A stretch of 35,568 nucleotides of DNA, taken from PVC group bacterium (lineage in GTDB: Bacteria > Verrucomicrobiota > Kiritimatiellia > CAIKKV01). Where the stretch lies: assembly GCA_945898015.1 (NCBI GenBank), contig CAMDGM010000036.1, positions 1 to 35,568 of the forward strand. The letters run 5' to 3'. The position numbers and the translations under genes were made by a program. The notes beneath the pieces were generated by a model. The model had not been told where the DNA came from. It searched no databases and saw only the letters and a program-made list of their open reading frames with translations. Positions 23,998-34,300 of this stretch are shown here, piece after piece (within the stretch, counting starts at the first letter, position 1; each line of letters begins with the position of its first letter).

Positions 23998-26294
23998 GTC
24001 GTAATCTGCACCTTCACCGTGCCGCCCGGCGCGGAGGGAAGCGGCTGGCTCCCGTCGTGGGCCCGGCCGTTGACCGTGACCCCGGCCGGTTTTCCGGAAC
24101 GATACTCCACCTCGTACCGCGTGCCCCGGAACAGGCGGCTGACCCGCCGCATGCCGATGGCGGGCACCAGCCGTTCCGGATGGACATGCAGGCCGTCGAA
24201 CTCCGGGCTCAACCCCGTCAGGCCGTTATGAACCAGCCGCAGGGTCCAGGCCGCCGTGCCGGTCCACCATCCGCTCCGGCACGTCCCGTTGCGATGCCGC
24301 GCCTCCTCCGTGAAAATGCAGTTGGTCAGCACATACGGCTCGGCGCTGGACCGGTCGCTGGGATTGGCCTGGCTGTCGGGAATCAGTTTTTTGAAATGCT
24401 CCCACGCCTGCGCATACTGGCCGGCCTTCCACATCGCATGAAGGAAAAAGATGAACCCGTGATTATAGACCGCGCCGTTTTCGAAGATCCCCGTCAGCTC
24501 CCCGCTGCACCGGCCGATGGTCGGGTCGTATTTCGGATAGGCGGGATAAAACAGCCGGAAGCCGTAGGGATGGTTCAGGTGCTTCGTTGTGACCTCGATC
24601 AGCGAGGCCCAGCGCTCGCGGGGCGCCACGTCGCAGAGGATCGCCCACGATTGGGGATTGATGTAAATCTTGCCATAGGCTTCCGACGGCGCGCCGTAGG
24701 GCCGCCCGTCGTCGCGATAGCCGCGGATGTAATAGTCCCCCGTCCACGCCTTCTGCTCCAGCGCCTCGCACAGAATCCGGATCCGCTCATCCAGGTCATA
24801 GTTGGGCTTCAGGTTGGCAACCTGGGCCAGCGTCTTGAGCTCGCGCAGCGCGCCCACCAGGCTCATGGTGACCATGGTGCTGTCGCCCTCCCCGCCCTTG
24901 CCCGGGCCGTCCAGCCCGTCATTCCAGTCGGCAAACCGGATGCGCACCAGGCCTCGCGCATTACGGTCCTTGAACAGGTAGTCCAACCCGCGGTTCATAT
25001 GCTCCCAGACCGTGGCCGGCGGGCCGTCCATGAACGGCAGCGACTCCTGCAGGAATCCGAAATCCGCCGTCTCGCGCAAATACTCCGCCGTCATGAGCGT
25101 AAGCCAGTAAGGCCCGTCGCTGTATTCCATCTTGTCCCAGTACGGCTTCCAGGCTCGGATCCCCGCCCCGTCGTTGCGCTGCACGCTGAACACCTCAGCC
25201 AGCCCCTCGCGCGCGCGGACCGGATCAAAGGTCGACATGCCGGCCGCGTCCTGCAACACATCGCGGAAGCCCTTGCGAAAGAGAACCGACAGGCGGTTCT
25301 GAACCTTGGCCCAGACATTGGCCAAAGAATCCAGCGCCGGCGAGGCGCTCTGGATCGTCGAGGCGTCGCGCTCCTTGCGGCGGGCCGCGCACGCGCGCTG
25401 GAACTCGCGCTCGATCGCGCCGTCGTTCAGGAACGTGTCGATCTGGGTCCGGATATGCGCCGGGCCGCTGGTGGTGGCATGCAGGAAGTGCAGCGTCCGC
25501 GTTTCGCCGGGCTTCAAGGTCACCGGGACCTGCATCGCGAGGCAGGTCTGCCCCTCGTAGGCGTGCACATTGCCACACGCGCCCTCGGCCAGGGCGCGGG
25601 CCGCGAAAATCGTGCCCGGCTGGCCCAGGAACGACGTCGGCGTGGTGTCGAACCCGGAAAACGGCGCGTTGCACGCCAGGAAGGCGCTGTACCGGTCATG
25701 CGGCAGCATCGGGGTCCCGTTGTGCACCCACACGGTGTTCAGGTCCGGCAGGTCGTGTCCCTGGATATACATCGTGTTAGAGGCATAAAACCGGTACAGC
25801 GACAGGCAGTAGCCGTTCAAGGCAAGTTGCACGTACGCGAACACGTCTCGCGTCAGGGGCTTGTCACTTTCATTCGACAACCGGAGGGACCAGATCTCCA
25901 TCGGTTCCTCGGCCGGCACGAAGATCCGCCAGCTCGCCCGCAGGCCGTCCCGTTTGCCGGAGGACTCCCAGTAGGCCGGGTTGAAAACAACCTGGTACTC
26001 ATCCGGCGGCACGGTGGAGGGAAACACCGCGGGCGACCAGACGACCGGCCCGGCGGGATGGGACGCGTCCCGGATGGCGATCATGCGCGACGAGGGCGGC
26101 CCCCCTTCGGGCAGAATGCCGACATCCTGGCCCTTCTCGTTCCAGTAGCGGGCATACCCGTGCCCGAACTGGTCGATCTGGGTCATTTGCCGCTCATTGA
26201 CGAGATACACCTGCCAGGGCCGGGGTGTACGATGATCCGTCAGCACAAAGCTGCAGTCGGGATCCTGGGGCTTGAAATGTCCGTACCGTGTCAT
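23994..26294 (-). CDS. GH94-type glycoside phosphorylase
   Basis: Cytoplasmic enzyme of 766 aa in the cellobiose/chitobiose phosphorylase family (formerly glycosyltransferase 36), which splits a disaccharide with phosphate to give a sugar 1-phosphate. The N-terminal beta sandwich (about 1-290) has SFVLTDHRTPRPW and DQFGHGYARYW. The (alpha/alpha)6 catalytic domain (about 315-700) carries the RIRFADWNDGLDG motif with D456 and D459; one of these, most likely D459, is the general acid. It also has ENGAVYNHGF (605-614) and SGWWTGTAAW (674-683), typical phosphate and substrate contacts. A C-terminal beta domain closes the chain. Length is normal. The preference (gluco, N-acetyl, manno or other) cannot be read safely. 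The ribosome site is weak; 12 bases separate it from the SGNH gene. Confidence 0.9.
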   Translation of the reverse strand: MTRYGHFKPQDPDCSFVLTDHRTPRPWQVYLVNERQMTQIDQFGHGYARYWNEKGQDVGILPEGGPPSSRMIAIRDASHPAGPVVWSPAVFPSTVPPDEYQVVFNPAYWESSGKRDGLRASWRIFVPAEEPMEIWSLRLSNESDKPLTRDVFAYVQLALNGYCLSLYRFYASNTMYIQGHDLPDLNTVWVHNGTPMLPHDRYSAFLACNAPFSGFDTTPTSFLGQPGTIFAARALAEGACGNVHAYEGQTCLAMQVPVTLKPGETRTLHFLHATTSGPAHIRTQIDTFLNDGAIEREFQRACAARRKERDASTIQSASPALDSLANVWAKVQNRLSVLFRKGFRDVLQDAAGMSTFDPVRAREGLAEVFSVQRNDGAGIRAWKPYWDKMEYSDGPYWLTLMTAEYLRETADFGFLQESLPFMDGPPATVWEHMNRGLDYLFKDRNARGLVRIRFADWNDGLDGPGKGGEGDSTMVTMSLVGALRELKTLAQVANLKPNYDLDERIRILCEALEQKAWTGDYYIRGYRDDGRPYGAPSEAYGKIYINPQSWAILCDVAPRERWASLIEVTTKHLNHPYGFRLFYPAYPKYDPTIGRCSGELTGIFENGAVYNHGFIFFLHAMWKAGQYAQAWEHFKKLIPDSQANPSDRSSAEPYVLTNCIFTEEARHRNGTCRSGWWTGTAAWTLRLVHNGLTGLSPEFDGLHVHPERLVPAIGMRRVSRLFRGTRYEVEYRSGKPAGVTVNGRAHDGSQPLPSAPGGTVKVQITT

Positions 26295-26306
26295 GCGCTG
26301 TTCTTT

Positions 26307-27425
26307 CTATTGGGATTCTGTCCGCGGCGGATGAAATCCGGGCGCCGCTGTGGCGCCCAGTTTCTCCACCATCATCGGCTCCATCACGTCGAAATAATGT
26401 TCGGCAATCATCTGCGCCCCGAACGCGTTGGGGTGCATGTCGCCCGCCAAGCCATCGGCGTTGCCGGGCGCCGGGGCGTCGCGATGACGGCCCATCCGGC
26501 TTCCAGGCTGGTGATGCCAATCGCTTTCCCCGGCCGCCGAACGCCGCCGGATGAATTCATCCAGCCGGATCAACGGCAGCTTGAACAACTCGGCCGTTGC
26601 GCGGGTCTCCCGGTTGTACGCCTCCGCGCAGGGCGGAATCGTGGTGGAAAGAACGATTTTCGCGGCCGGGAACCGGGCCAAAATTGCCTGGTATGCCGCA
26701 TGCAGATACTTTCGAAATAACTCGGGGGCGGCTTTCTTGCTTTCGTCGTTGAGCCCATACCGGATCAACGCGATGTCGCAGCGGGACAGGGTCTTCAATT
26801 CGCGCTCAAGCCGGCCGCTCTCAACCAGCCGTTGGAGGGTCTCCCCGCCCTCGGCCAGGACCTGCACATCCACGCGCCGGTCCGGGAACCGGTCCCGCAG
26901 CAGCAACTCCAGCCGCCGCCCCAGGCGATGCTCCGTCGGCAGATAATTGGTCATGTCGGTGCTGTCGCCAAAGATCGCGACCACGCCCTCCGCATCATCA
27001 ACCCACGGGGCGAGGGTCTCCACCTTCAGGTGACGCAACCGGAGCCGGCCCTTGGCGTGGAACCGGACGTGCATCTCCACCGCGCGGACTGCTCCGCGGT
27101 TCCTCGCCTCGCAGGACAGCATCCGCCAGGGCGTGCTGCCGGTATCCGGATAAAGGAACGTATCCCAAAAGACAGGACCCTGCGCATATTCGATGTTGAA
27201 AAAGATCATGCACGCCGCGCCGGGCGGACCGGTAATGCCTTCCGCGCAAACTTCGGCTGACAGCCGCAAGGCCCCGGCCCGCGTGCCATCGAACTCGAAC
27301 CGGCGGATACAATCCGACCGCGCCGGATTAGCCGCCGGATTGATCAGATCCAGCGTCTCCTCCGTTGCGACCCACACATCACCGCCAGCCGGGCCGGCGG
27401 TCCCATCCTGCTTGTGTGCTGTCAT
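26307..27425 (-). CDS. SGNH/GDSL hydrolase, probable carbohydrate esterase
   Basis: Protein of 372 aa without signal peptide. An N-terminal beta sandwich (about 15-140, with IRRFEFDGTRAGALRLSAEV and MHVRFHAKGRLRLRHLKVETL) precedes the SGNH domain (146-350). Block I is IFGDSTD with nucleophile S155, block II has AEGGETL (G193/G194), block III IRYGLND (G224, N226), and block V GDMHPNAFG. In most relatives block V is D-x-x-H; here Asp is only two residues before His331, with Gly at the usual place, so the Asp of the triad may be D329 with altered spacing. Likely removes acetyl or similar esters from sugars. GGGGGAAAA precedes the ATG, which overlaps the BNR gene stop as ATGA. Confidence 0.85.
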   Translation of the reverse strand: MTAHKQDGTAGPAGGDVWVATEETLDLINPAANPARSDCIRRFEFDGTRAGALRLSAEVCAEGITGPPGAACMIFFNIEYAQGPVFWDTFLYPDTGSTPWRMLSCEARNRGAVRAVEMHVRFHAKGRLRLRHLKVETLAPWVDDAEGVVAIFGDSTDMTNYLPTEHRLGRRLELLLRDRFPDRRVDVQVLAEGGETLQRLVESGRLERELKTLSRCDIALIRYGLNDESKKAAPELFRKYLHAAYQAILARFPAAKIVLSTTIPPCAEAYNRETRATAELFKLPLIRLDEFIRRRSAAGESDWHHQPGSRMGRHRDAPAPGNADGLAGDMHPNAFGAQMIAEHYFDVMEPMMVEKLGATAAPGFHPPRTESQ

Positions 27426-28636
27426 TTTTCCCCCAGGGAAATTCGATACTCATACGACGGGGACGTCAGGTCAGCGGACCCGTCCGGTTTTTCCCGCTCC
27501 TGGATCCGCGCCATGGACAACACAAAATCCCCGGTCTCCCGGTCCTCATACACCCGGAAATTCGACAATGTCACCCGGCTGGGATCCGCGGGCTGCCGGT
27601 CGTCGATCGTCCGAACCGAGTCCCGGCGAAGGCGGCACCGGACTTCATCAACCTCGGCGATCACCAGCGGATAACGGGGCCGGTTGCCATCCGGATTGGT
27701 GGGCGTGATGTTGCCAATCCAATACAAACGACCCTGGCGCGAACTCCGGATCAGCCGCGACCCCGAGGCCGGCGAAAAGAAAGGCTCGCCATCGTCAAAC
27801 GAAAACGGCTCCGGAGCCGACCAGGTCCGGCCGCCATCCCGCGAGAGCGCGCGCCATTTGTGACCCGGCACGGGATTCGTCGAATTGTTGCTCCCCCGGC
27901 AGACCATCAGGATGGTTCCGTCGCCCAGTTCCGCCAGGGTCGGCTCGCACAAGCCGCGACAGGACCGGCTCGGGTCTACCCGCGTCAGGGCCGACAGCGT
28001 CCACTCCAGCCGGTCGCCCCGCCACTCGCCCATCAGGCAGCCCGCCTCCCACTGGATCGAGAAGGCCTTGGCCAGATCGGCGCCCAGCGGCGCGCGCTGG
28101 ACCGGCAGAAGCACGCGCCCGCTCTTCAACCGGATCGGCGCACAGAATGAGATCCCCACGCAATTCTTGCCGAACTCAACGCCCTCGGCCCAGCGCGTGT
28201 CATCATACCCCTTCTGCACAATCGGCTGGGGTGCGCCAAGCACCCCTTCCTTGGAAATGGACCGCATCGCCAGTCGCGTCACGGCCCACACATCGCCCGT
28301 GAAATGGCCCTGCGGATACAGATGCAGGTTGTGGAACATCATCGCGACATTTTGCTGCTCGTCAAAAAACAGGCAGCTTTCACCCAGCCGCCGGGTCCCT
28401 TCGGGGGTGACTTCTGTTTTGAAAAACAAGGCCGGTTCGGACCAATGCCGCCCGTTGTCCTCGCTCGTGCGCAGGTAGCACGCGCCAAACGTATCGGAAC
28501 TGACCAGCACCGAATAGGACTGGATCAGGCGAAGCCCCTCCCGGTCGGCATAGCAGGTGTTCACCGGGAAAATAGCCTGTCCTTCTTCCGCCGGAATTCC
28601 GACACAACGGGAAACCTTGAACGTTGAAAGCGTCAT
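27422..28636 (-). CDS. BNR-repeat sialidase-like protein
   Basis: Protein of 404 aa with the repeat pattern of six-bladed sialidase-type beta propellers. Two clear Asp boxes are seen, SEDNGRHW at 58-65 and SRDGGRTW at 265-272, spaced as on separate blades. Blade-like segments GRVLLPVQRAPLG, EPTLAELGDGTILMVCRGS and ASGSRLIRSSRQGRLYWIGN are typical of exo-sialidase relatives of unknown specificity. No FRIP motif or signal peptide was found, so sialidase activity is not proven and a cytoplasmic place is likely. The ATG at 28636 is chosen because AAGGAGG lies 7 bases before it and it overlaps the DUF4838 stop as ATGA; a longer open frame upstream lies inside that gene. It overlaps the SGNH gene the same way. 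Confidence 0.85.
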   Translation of the reverse strand: MTLSTFKVSRCVGIPAEEGQAIFPVNTCYADREGLRLIQSYSVLVSSDTFGACYLRTSEDNGRHWSEPALFFKTEVTPEGTRRLGESCLFFDEQQNVAMMFHNLHLYPQGHFTGDVWAVTRLAMRSISKEGVLGAPQPIVQKGYDDTRWAEGVEFGKNCVGISFCAPIRLKSGRVLLPVQRAPLGADLAKAFSIQWEAGCLMGEWRGDRLEWTLSALTRVDPSRSCRGLCEPTLAELGDGTILMVCRGSNNSTNPVPGHKWRALSRDGGRTWSAPEPFSFDDGEPFFSPASGSRLIRSSRQGRLYWIGNITPTNPDGNRPRYPLVIAEVDEVRCRLRRDSVRTIDDRQPADPSRVTLSNFRVYEDRETGDFVLSMARIQEREKPDGSADLTSPSYEYRISLGEK

Positions 28637-31299
28637 GGGCCGGCCTCCTTGGGCGGAGCATCCGCCTCCACCACCTCTTTGGGCAGCAGCAATTCTTCGG
28701 CGCACCGCGCCAGATAGGGCGGGACCGTCATCAGCAAACGGCGCCCGCCGCTCTTCTCGAACTTCCAAAGCTTGCCATCCTGGCCCGGCGGCACCGGCAC
28801 GCAGAAATACCCCGTCCGGTCCTTGAATTTGAATTCGTGCACCACGTTTCCGCCGCCGTCCAGCATGACACCCGATCCATCCGCCACGCCGCCCACCTCC
28901 TTGGTTCCGCGGGGAACATAAAAATACAGCTCCCAGGCATGCCCGCGCAACAGCGTCTGCATGTCGCCCGAGGACGGAATGGACAAAACCGTGCCCGCCT
29001 CCCACACCAGGGCCACGCCCCGGCCGGCATCCAAAATATCCAGCCGGTGCAGCCCCTTGAATGCGCTGGTCAGTTCCACGGCGTGCGGCTTCTCGTCCGA
29101 GGGGACCTGCGCCGTGGCCGCCACGGCGGACATGGGGTCCTCCATCGCATACAGCTTCAAAGTCGCCTTGGGGGTTCCGTTGGTTGATATCTGCCCGCCC
29201 GTGACTTCAAATCGAAGCGTACCAGGCGTGTCCAGCCAGACGTAATAGGTCATGGCCATGCGGGTGTAGAGATCGAACTTCATCGGTTTACCCGATTTCA
29301 GCTTCAGCCGGCCGGCCGCCGGAACCAGATTCTCGCTGAACTGGATGGGCTCGAAGGTGGAGATGGGATTATTGGATATTCCCTGGCTGATGAAGGCCGC
29401 CATCTCGGCATCCGTAAACGGCTCGCTACTCTTCCAGGGATTGGTCCGCGGCCCTTTCACGGTCTCCTCGCCCACCCCGTCGGAATCCCCCCAGGCCAAC
29501 TCATCGCCGGTCTGCTTCACCTCCGGCCCCGTCAACGAATCCTCGCCGGCCGTGGACTTCTCGATAGGCGCCAGCAGCTGGTCCACCAGTTCGTCCTCGG
29601 GCTTTCCCTTCTTCCGTTCCGGCACGTTCCAGGCATAATCGCTCGGCACGCTGCCCCAGCCGCGCAGGTCGCGCCACAAGGCCAGGCTGTGCACCATATG
29701 CGTGCTCCGGATGCGATAGGAAAAACTCAGAGCCGCCCCCGTGCCCGCCAGCCGGTCCTCGGAGGCCCGCTGCCGGAAATCCCACAACAACTCCACATAC
29801 CGGGTGTACAGGGTCAGGTCGTCAAGCCTCGAGCGAATGCCGGGATCCTTCGTCAACTGGCGCGCGGCCTCCAGCTGGCGGTACATCGACCCGATCAGGT
29901 GCCGGGTGAAAAGCGCCCGGCTGGAGTGATCGATGAGGCGGTAATACTCCCGCATGGGCTTCTGGGCCGGGCCAAATGCCTTTTCGAAGAAATCATTGAG
30001 AATCCCCTCGGGGTCCTCCTTGGGATTCCACAGCAAGCGCGAGGCCGCATAATGCGTGAGGCCGATCGGCCCCCAGCTGTCGCTGGATTCGGCGCTCATG
30101 AAACGGGCGCCCGCGTCGTAAACATGTGTCACCCCCGACATCGCGCGCCGCACATCGCTGGCGCCCGCGCCGCCGGGCCGGTCCTTGTGCCCCACCACGA
30201 CGCTGTAGTAATCCCGGATCCCAATCGTCGCGCCCTGCCGGGCCCAGCCACGGATCAGCTCGTCGATCGTGAACCCGCCCTGGATGAAGGAGGTGGCCAC
30301 GCTGACCACCACGTTAGAGTGAACACGAATGGTCGGTGGCGGCGAATGCTGGTAATACGCGTAGATGCCCACCAGCTTGTTAGTGTACCGCCGATTGAGC
30401 GCGTCGGCCACCTCGTTGGCCAGCGTCACCACCCGGTCGCTGATATTCGTGAAACCCTTTTCTTCTTCCGGACACTCCCAGCCGCCGCCATCGCTGGGCT
30501 CCATGGAGATGCATTCCGCCTTGGGGGTTTTCTCGAAGTACTTCAGCGCATGATCCACAACCAGCTTCCGCAGCCCGGGATTGGAAATCCGGAACTTCGT
30601 GGAATTCGAGGAGCACAGATACTCCGGGTGCTTCTCAAACTCCGCCTTGTGTCCGCTCATGATCGACTCGTAAGCGTGTCCCGAATTGATCTCGACTCCG
30701 CTGCCCATGCGGTTGCGGGAATCCCACGCGAGTTTATCCTTCTGTTGATCCGCCCAATTGCCCCATCCATACCAGATCTTGCGGGCATAGAACGCCGGCT
30801 GTTCCTTCACGTCGATCGCCAGTCGAAGGTCCTTCGTCGACGGCACCACCTCCCAGTGCGCGCCGGGGAAAAACTGCCGGTAGCCTAGGCGGAAGAGCAG
30901 ATCCCACACCGCATGCTCGACGGCCAGATCAGTCGTCCCGACCACCCACAGGCCGTTGGTATGGGACCTCAGGAGGTATTGCTCGCGATGCGCGGGCTCC
31001 GGCGCATCAAGCTGAGCCGCAAACCCGAAGGCAACAAAATCGCCGGCAACCCCCACGGCAATCCCGCCGGCGCCATCCCCCCGGACCACCTCGAACCGGG
31101 TCTGGGCGATGCGCCCCAGGTAATCCGCCAGCGCTTTCGCCGCCGCCGTGACCCGCGGAGAGGCGGACGGCGCCGTCACGATCCGCTGGAGGGCTTTCCC
31201 CTCCAGGGCGAGCCGAACTTCGGTCGAAGAAACGGGGAGCGGCTCCGCCGCGGCAACGGCGGCCGCGGCCATGCAAAACCAGATAGCCTTGTAATTCAC
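28633..31299 (-). CDS. Exported DUF4838 protein (B), GTG start
   Basis: Protein of 888 aa starting with GTG; GGGGAAGAC stands directly before it, and the nearby ATG at 31309 is out of frame. Signal peptide of about 19 residues (cut near VAAAEP). The N-terminal domain (about 28-165) is of the alpha-glucuronidase/GH20 type with AAKALADYLGRIAQTRFEVV and AVWDLLFRLGYRQFFPGAHW. The DUF4838 core (about 170-480) has HPEYLCSSNS and MEPSDGGGWECPEEEKG; only C276 remains of the C-x-C-x2-C motif seen in the other DUF4838 protein of this window. The C-terminal half (about 620-860) holds beta domains replacing the jelly roll of that protein. A relative, not a close copy. It probably acts on a glycan together with the surface protein encoded 18 bases upstream. 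Confidence 0.87.
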   Translation of the reverse strand: MNYKAIWFCMAAAAVAAAEPLPVSSTEVRLALEGKALQRIVTAPSASPRVTAAAKALADYLGRIAQTRFEVVRGDGAGGIAVGVAGDFVAFGFAAQLDAPEPAHREQYLLRSHTNGLWVVGTTDLAVEHAVWDLLFRLGYRQFFPGAHWEVVPSTKDLRLAIDVKEQPAFYARKIWYGWGNWADQQKDKLAWDSRNRMGSGVEINSGHAYESIMSGHKAEFEKHPEYLCSSNSTKFRISNPGLRKLVVDHALKYFEKTPKAECISMEPSDGGGWECPEEEKGFTNISDRVVTLANEVADALNRRYTNKLVGIYAYYQHSPPPTIRVHSNVVVSVATSFIQGGFTIDELIRGWARQGATIGIRDYYSVVVGHKDRPGGAGASDVRRAMSGVTHVYDAGARFMSAESSDSWGPIGLTHYAASRLLWNPKEDPEGILNDFFEKAFGPAQKPMREYYRLIDHSSRALFTRHLIGSMYRQLEAARQLTKDPGIRSRLDDLTLYTRYVELLWDFRQRASEDRLAGTGAALSFSYRIRSTHMVHSLALWRDLRGWGSVPSDYAWNVPERKKGKPEDELVDQLLAPIEKSTAGEDSLTGPEVKQTGDELAWGDSDGVGEETVKGPRTNPWKSSEPFTDAEMAAFISQGISNNPISTFEPIQFSENLVPAAGRLKLKSGKPMKFDLYTRMAMTYYVWLDTPGTLRFEVTGGQISTNGTPKATLKLYAMEDPMSAVAATAQVPSDEKPHAVELTSAFKGLHRLDILDAGRGVALVWEAGTVLSIPSSGDMQTLLRGHAWELYFYVPRGTKEVGGVADGSGVMLDGGGNVVHEFKFKDRTGYFCVPVPPGQDGKLWKFEKSGGRRLLMTVPPYLARCAEELLLPKEVVEADAPPKEAGP

Positions 31300-31317
31300 G
31301 TCTTCCCCATCCGCCCT

Positions 31318-34300
31318 TTAACGAATCAACATCAGTGTGCCGCGTGACGTGGCTCCGACGGCCTTCTGATAGGCGCCCATGGCGGGCGGACTTGTGAAAG
31401 CGTCACCCGCCAGATCCACGGCCGTGGCCATCCAGGCCAGGTTGGTGCCCTTCGCGAGGCAGGGCGAACCCGCCTTAAGCCGGTAATTCCCGGCCGTGAG
31501 ATTGGTTCCATACCCGACTCCGGGGCTCACGAACATCGGGTTGGCGGTGATATTGCTATCCACGCCGTCAACCAAGGTCGAGCTGCAGGAATAAAGGAAA
31601 TTGGTCTTCGTGCCGCCGATGTCGGCCGTAGCAGGATTGTTCGTCGCCTGATTGAAGGAGACGATGCAGTTGACGCCGGTGCTCACCGCCGTCTGATGCC
31701 ATCCGCCATTGGTGGCCGCCGAATTACCCACAATGGTACAATTCTCGACGCTGCCCCCCCCCGTTCCCGTCAGGGCGATCCCGCCGCCATTCTTGCTGGA
31801 CGCATTTCCTGCGATCAAGCAGTTGCGGATTCTTCCGGGGTTGACGCTCCAGACGCCCCCTCCATCGGCGGTTGACTGGTTCGCCACAATGCGGCAATTG
31901 GCGATCAGTCCAGCTCCTTGATGGTAGATCCCGCCACCGCTGCCGGCGGCGTTATTGGAGATTACGCTATCCACCAGCGTGCCGACTCCAACACGCAGCC
32001 CACCCCCGCTGCCGGCCACCGCCAGGTTGCCCGCAACCAGGCAGTTGCTTGCGATGGCGGAGGCGTTGTTCAGGTGGATTCCGCCCCCATATCCGTTTGG
32101 AACGCTATTGTTGAGAACCGCGCAGCTCAGCAAACGGCCGCCCGTCATTTCGATGCCGCCGCCATACCCCTTGGCGGCATTCCCAATGATCAGACAGTTG
32201 CGTACAATCCCCGCCGACATCAGAATGCCCCCGCCAGCGCTTCCAGCCGTGGCATTTGTCCAATTGCCATTGGTGATCGTGCACCCATCCAGCACCGCAT
32301 TGGCCGACGTGATGTAGAAACAACGGTTGGTCGAGGCCGGGTACCCGCCCTTGATGATGACGTCCGCCCAGTTCGTGGTTACGCTACGCACGGTGAGTCC
32401 CTTGTCGAGCGCGATGTGCGTGGTCACCGTATAGGTGCCGTTGCTCACGATCACCGCCATTGTATAGCCGTCCACCGCCACATCAATGGCGGCCTGGATA
32501 TTGCTAGCGGCCTTGGCCCACGTATCGAACGGGGCGATGTGCGACCCGTTGGTCGCCACATAAACAGTGTCCGGATAGACCATGATGGGCAGGTTGTACG
32601 CAGAGGTCTCGCCGCCGGCATTAGTCACATTCATCGTCGCCGTGTAGGCGCTGGTTCCGGCCGTCACGTAAGTATGCGTCACGGTGCCATTAATGGACCA
32701 ATCATTGGTGACGCCATCGCCGAAGATCCACTGGTACAGCAAGCCGTTGTTGTTACCGCTGGTTTCACCGGTGAACACCACCGGCAGGGGCGTCGCGCCC
32801 ACCACCGGAGAGGCCGTAAACTTATTGGTGAGCGCCCCGCCGAGCGGTTGGGCCTCGTACGCCCCCATATCCACTGCGCCCCATGACGGGCGTATACGGG
32901 CGTTGCCGGCCAGATCCAAGGAGTTTGTCACGGCGGCATTAGTCCCCGCGCCGATGCAGGGGGAACTCAATTGCAGGGTGTAGTCACCCAAGGCCGCGGT
33001 AACACCCGAACCCAAGCCGGAGTCCACGAACAACGGATTGTTGGAAATGTTCCCTTCGGCGGCAACATCTGGATCAGTGGTGCAATTGTATTGCAGAATA
33101 GACGTGCCAACCGGGCCGCCCACATTGTTGGTGGTGACCGCCGTGTTGTCGCAGATGATGGTATTGTACATATTGAGGCAGTTGCTCACGGCCATGGACA
33201 CTCCCCCGCACGTAGCGTCCGCCTTGTTCCGCACAATTGTACAATTGCGAATGGTACTCTTCGTGGAGGTGTTGTTGATATGTATGCCGCCACCGCTAGC
33301 CGAAGCCTGATTTCCGGCGATCAGGCTATCCCAAACATGATCATTATATGCTAAGTGAAGGCCGCCACCCGTGATGCTGGTGTTCCGAAGAATGCGGCAT
33401 CGATTAACAATCCCGGGGCCGCGGTTGAAATACACCCCGCCGCCAGCAAAAGTGGCCATGTTATCGCGGATGGTGCAAAGGATCACCTGATTGGCATAAT
33501 CCAGGAAGACCCCACCCCCTAGACGCGCATTATTATAGGCAATCACGCAGTTCGAAACAACACTGTCTCCGGACACGTAAAGTCCCCCACCATCGGAGCC
33601 GGTAAGCGGGGCGGTAAGGGTATTGGAAACGATGGTACACCCTGATACCAGACCCCCATTGGCCAAATAGGCGCCGACGCCGGCCGCGTGGTCAGACGTG
33701 TTAAAACTCAGGGTGCAGTTCGCAATGAGTCCGCCATAGGCCAGGTAAACTCCGCACCCGCGGCCGTAAAGCCCGCCTTTTTTAGCCTGATTTCCGGAGA
33801 CCGTACAGTTCCGTAATGTCGCGTTGGTGGCCATATATACACCCCCTCCATAGTTGGCCGATGGGGATGCCTCCGTCACATATCCATTGGTAATGGTAAA
33901 CCCATCCACTACCGCGTTGGCGCCCGTGATGTAAAGGCACCGGTTGGTCGAGGCCGGATAACCGCCACGGATGATCGTGTCCGCCGGATTGCCGCTGAAG
34001 CCAACCAGCGCGATAGCATTGCTAATGGCGATCTGGCTGGTCAGCGTGTAGGTGCCGTTGGACACCAGCACCTGGCATTCGGTGGTCCCGGGAATCAAGT
34101 CGGCTGACGCCTTGTTCGCCGCCGTCTGGATATCGGCGGCGGCATTGCCCCAGGTGTCAAACGGCGACGCCGCCAACGGGTTGGCGGAAACCACGTAATA
34201 GGTGTTGGTGCGGGCGGGCACGGCCCCGATTGCCACGGATCCGCTCGCGCCTGTCAGCGTGTAGTTGCCCAGCGCGTTGTTGCCCAACGCCAAAGTCCCG

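Noticed and set aside
16445..26720. Long open frames on the + strand opposite the genes of operon B (several of 900-1200 codons)
   Set aside because: They are antisense to genes with clear domains, are rich in Arg, Pro and His as expected from the complement of GC-rich coding DNA, and show no motifs or ribosome sites.
28637..29005. N-terminal extension of the BNR protein
   Set aside because: It lies inside the DUF4838 B gene in another frame; a strong ribosome site marks the start at 28636.
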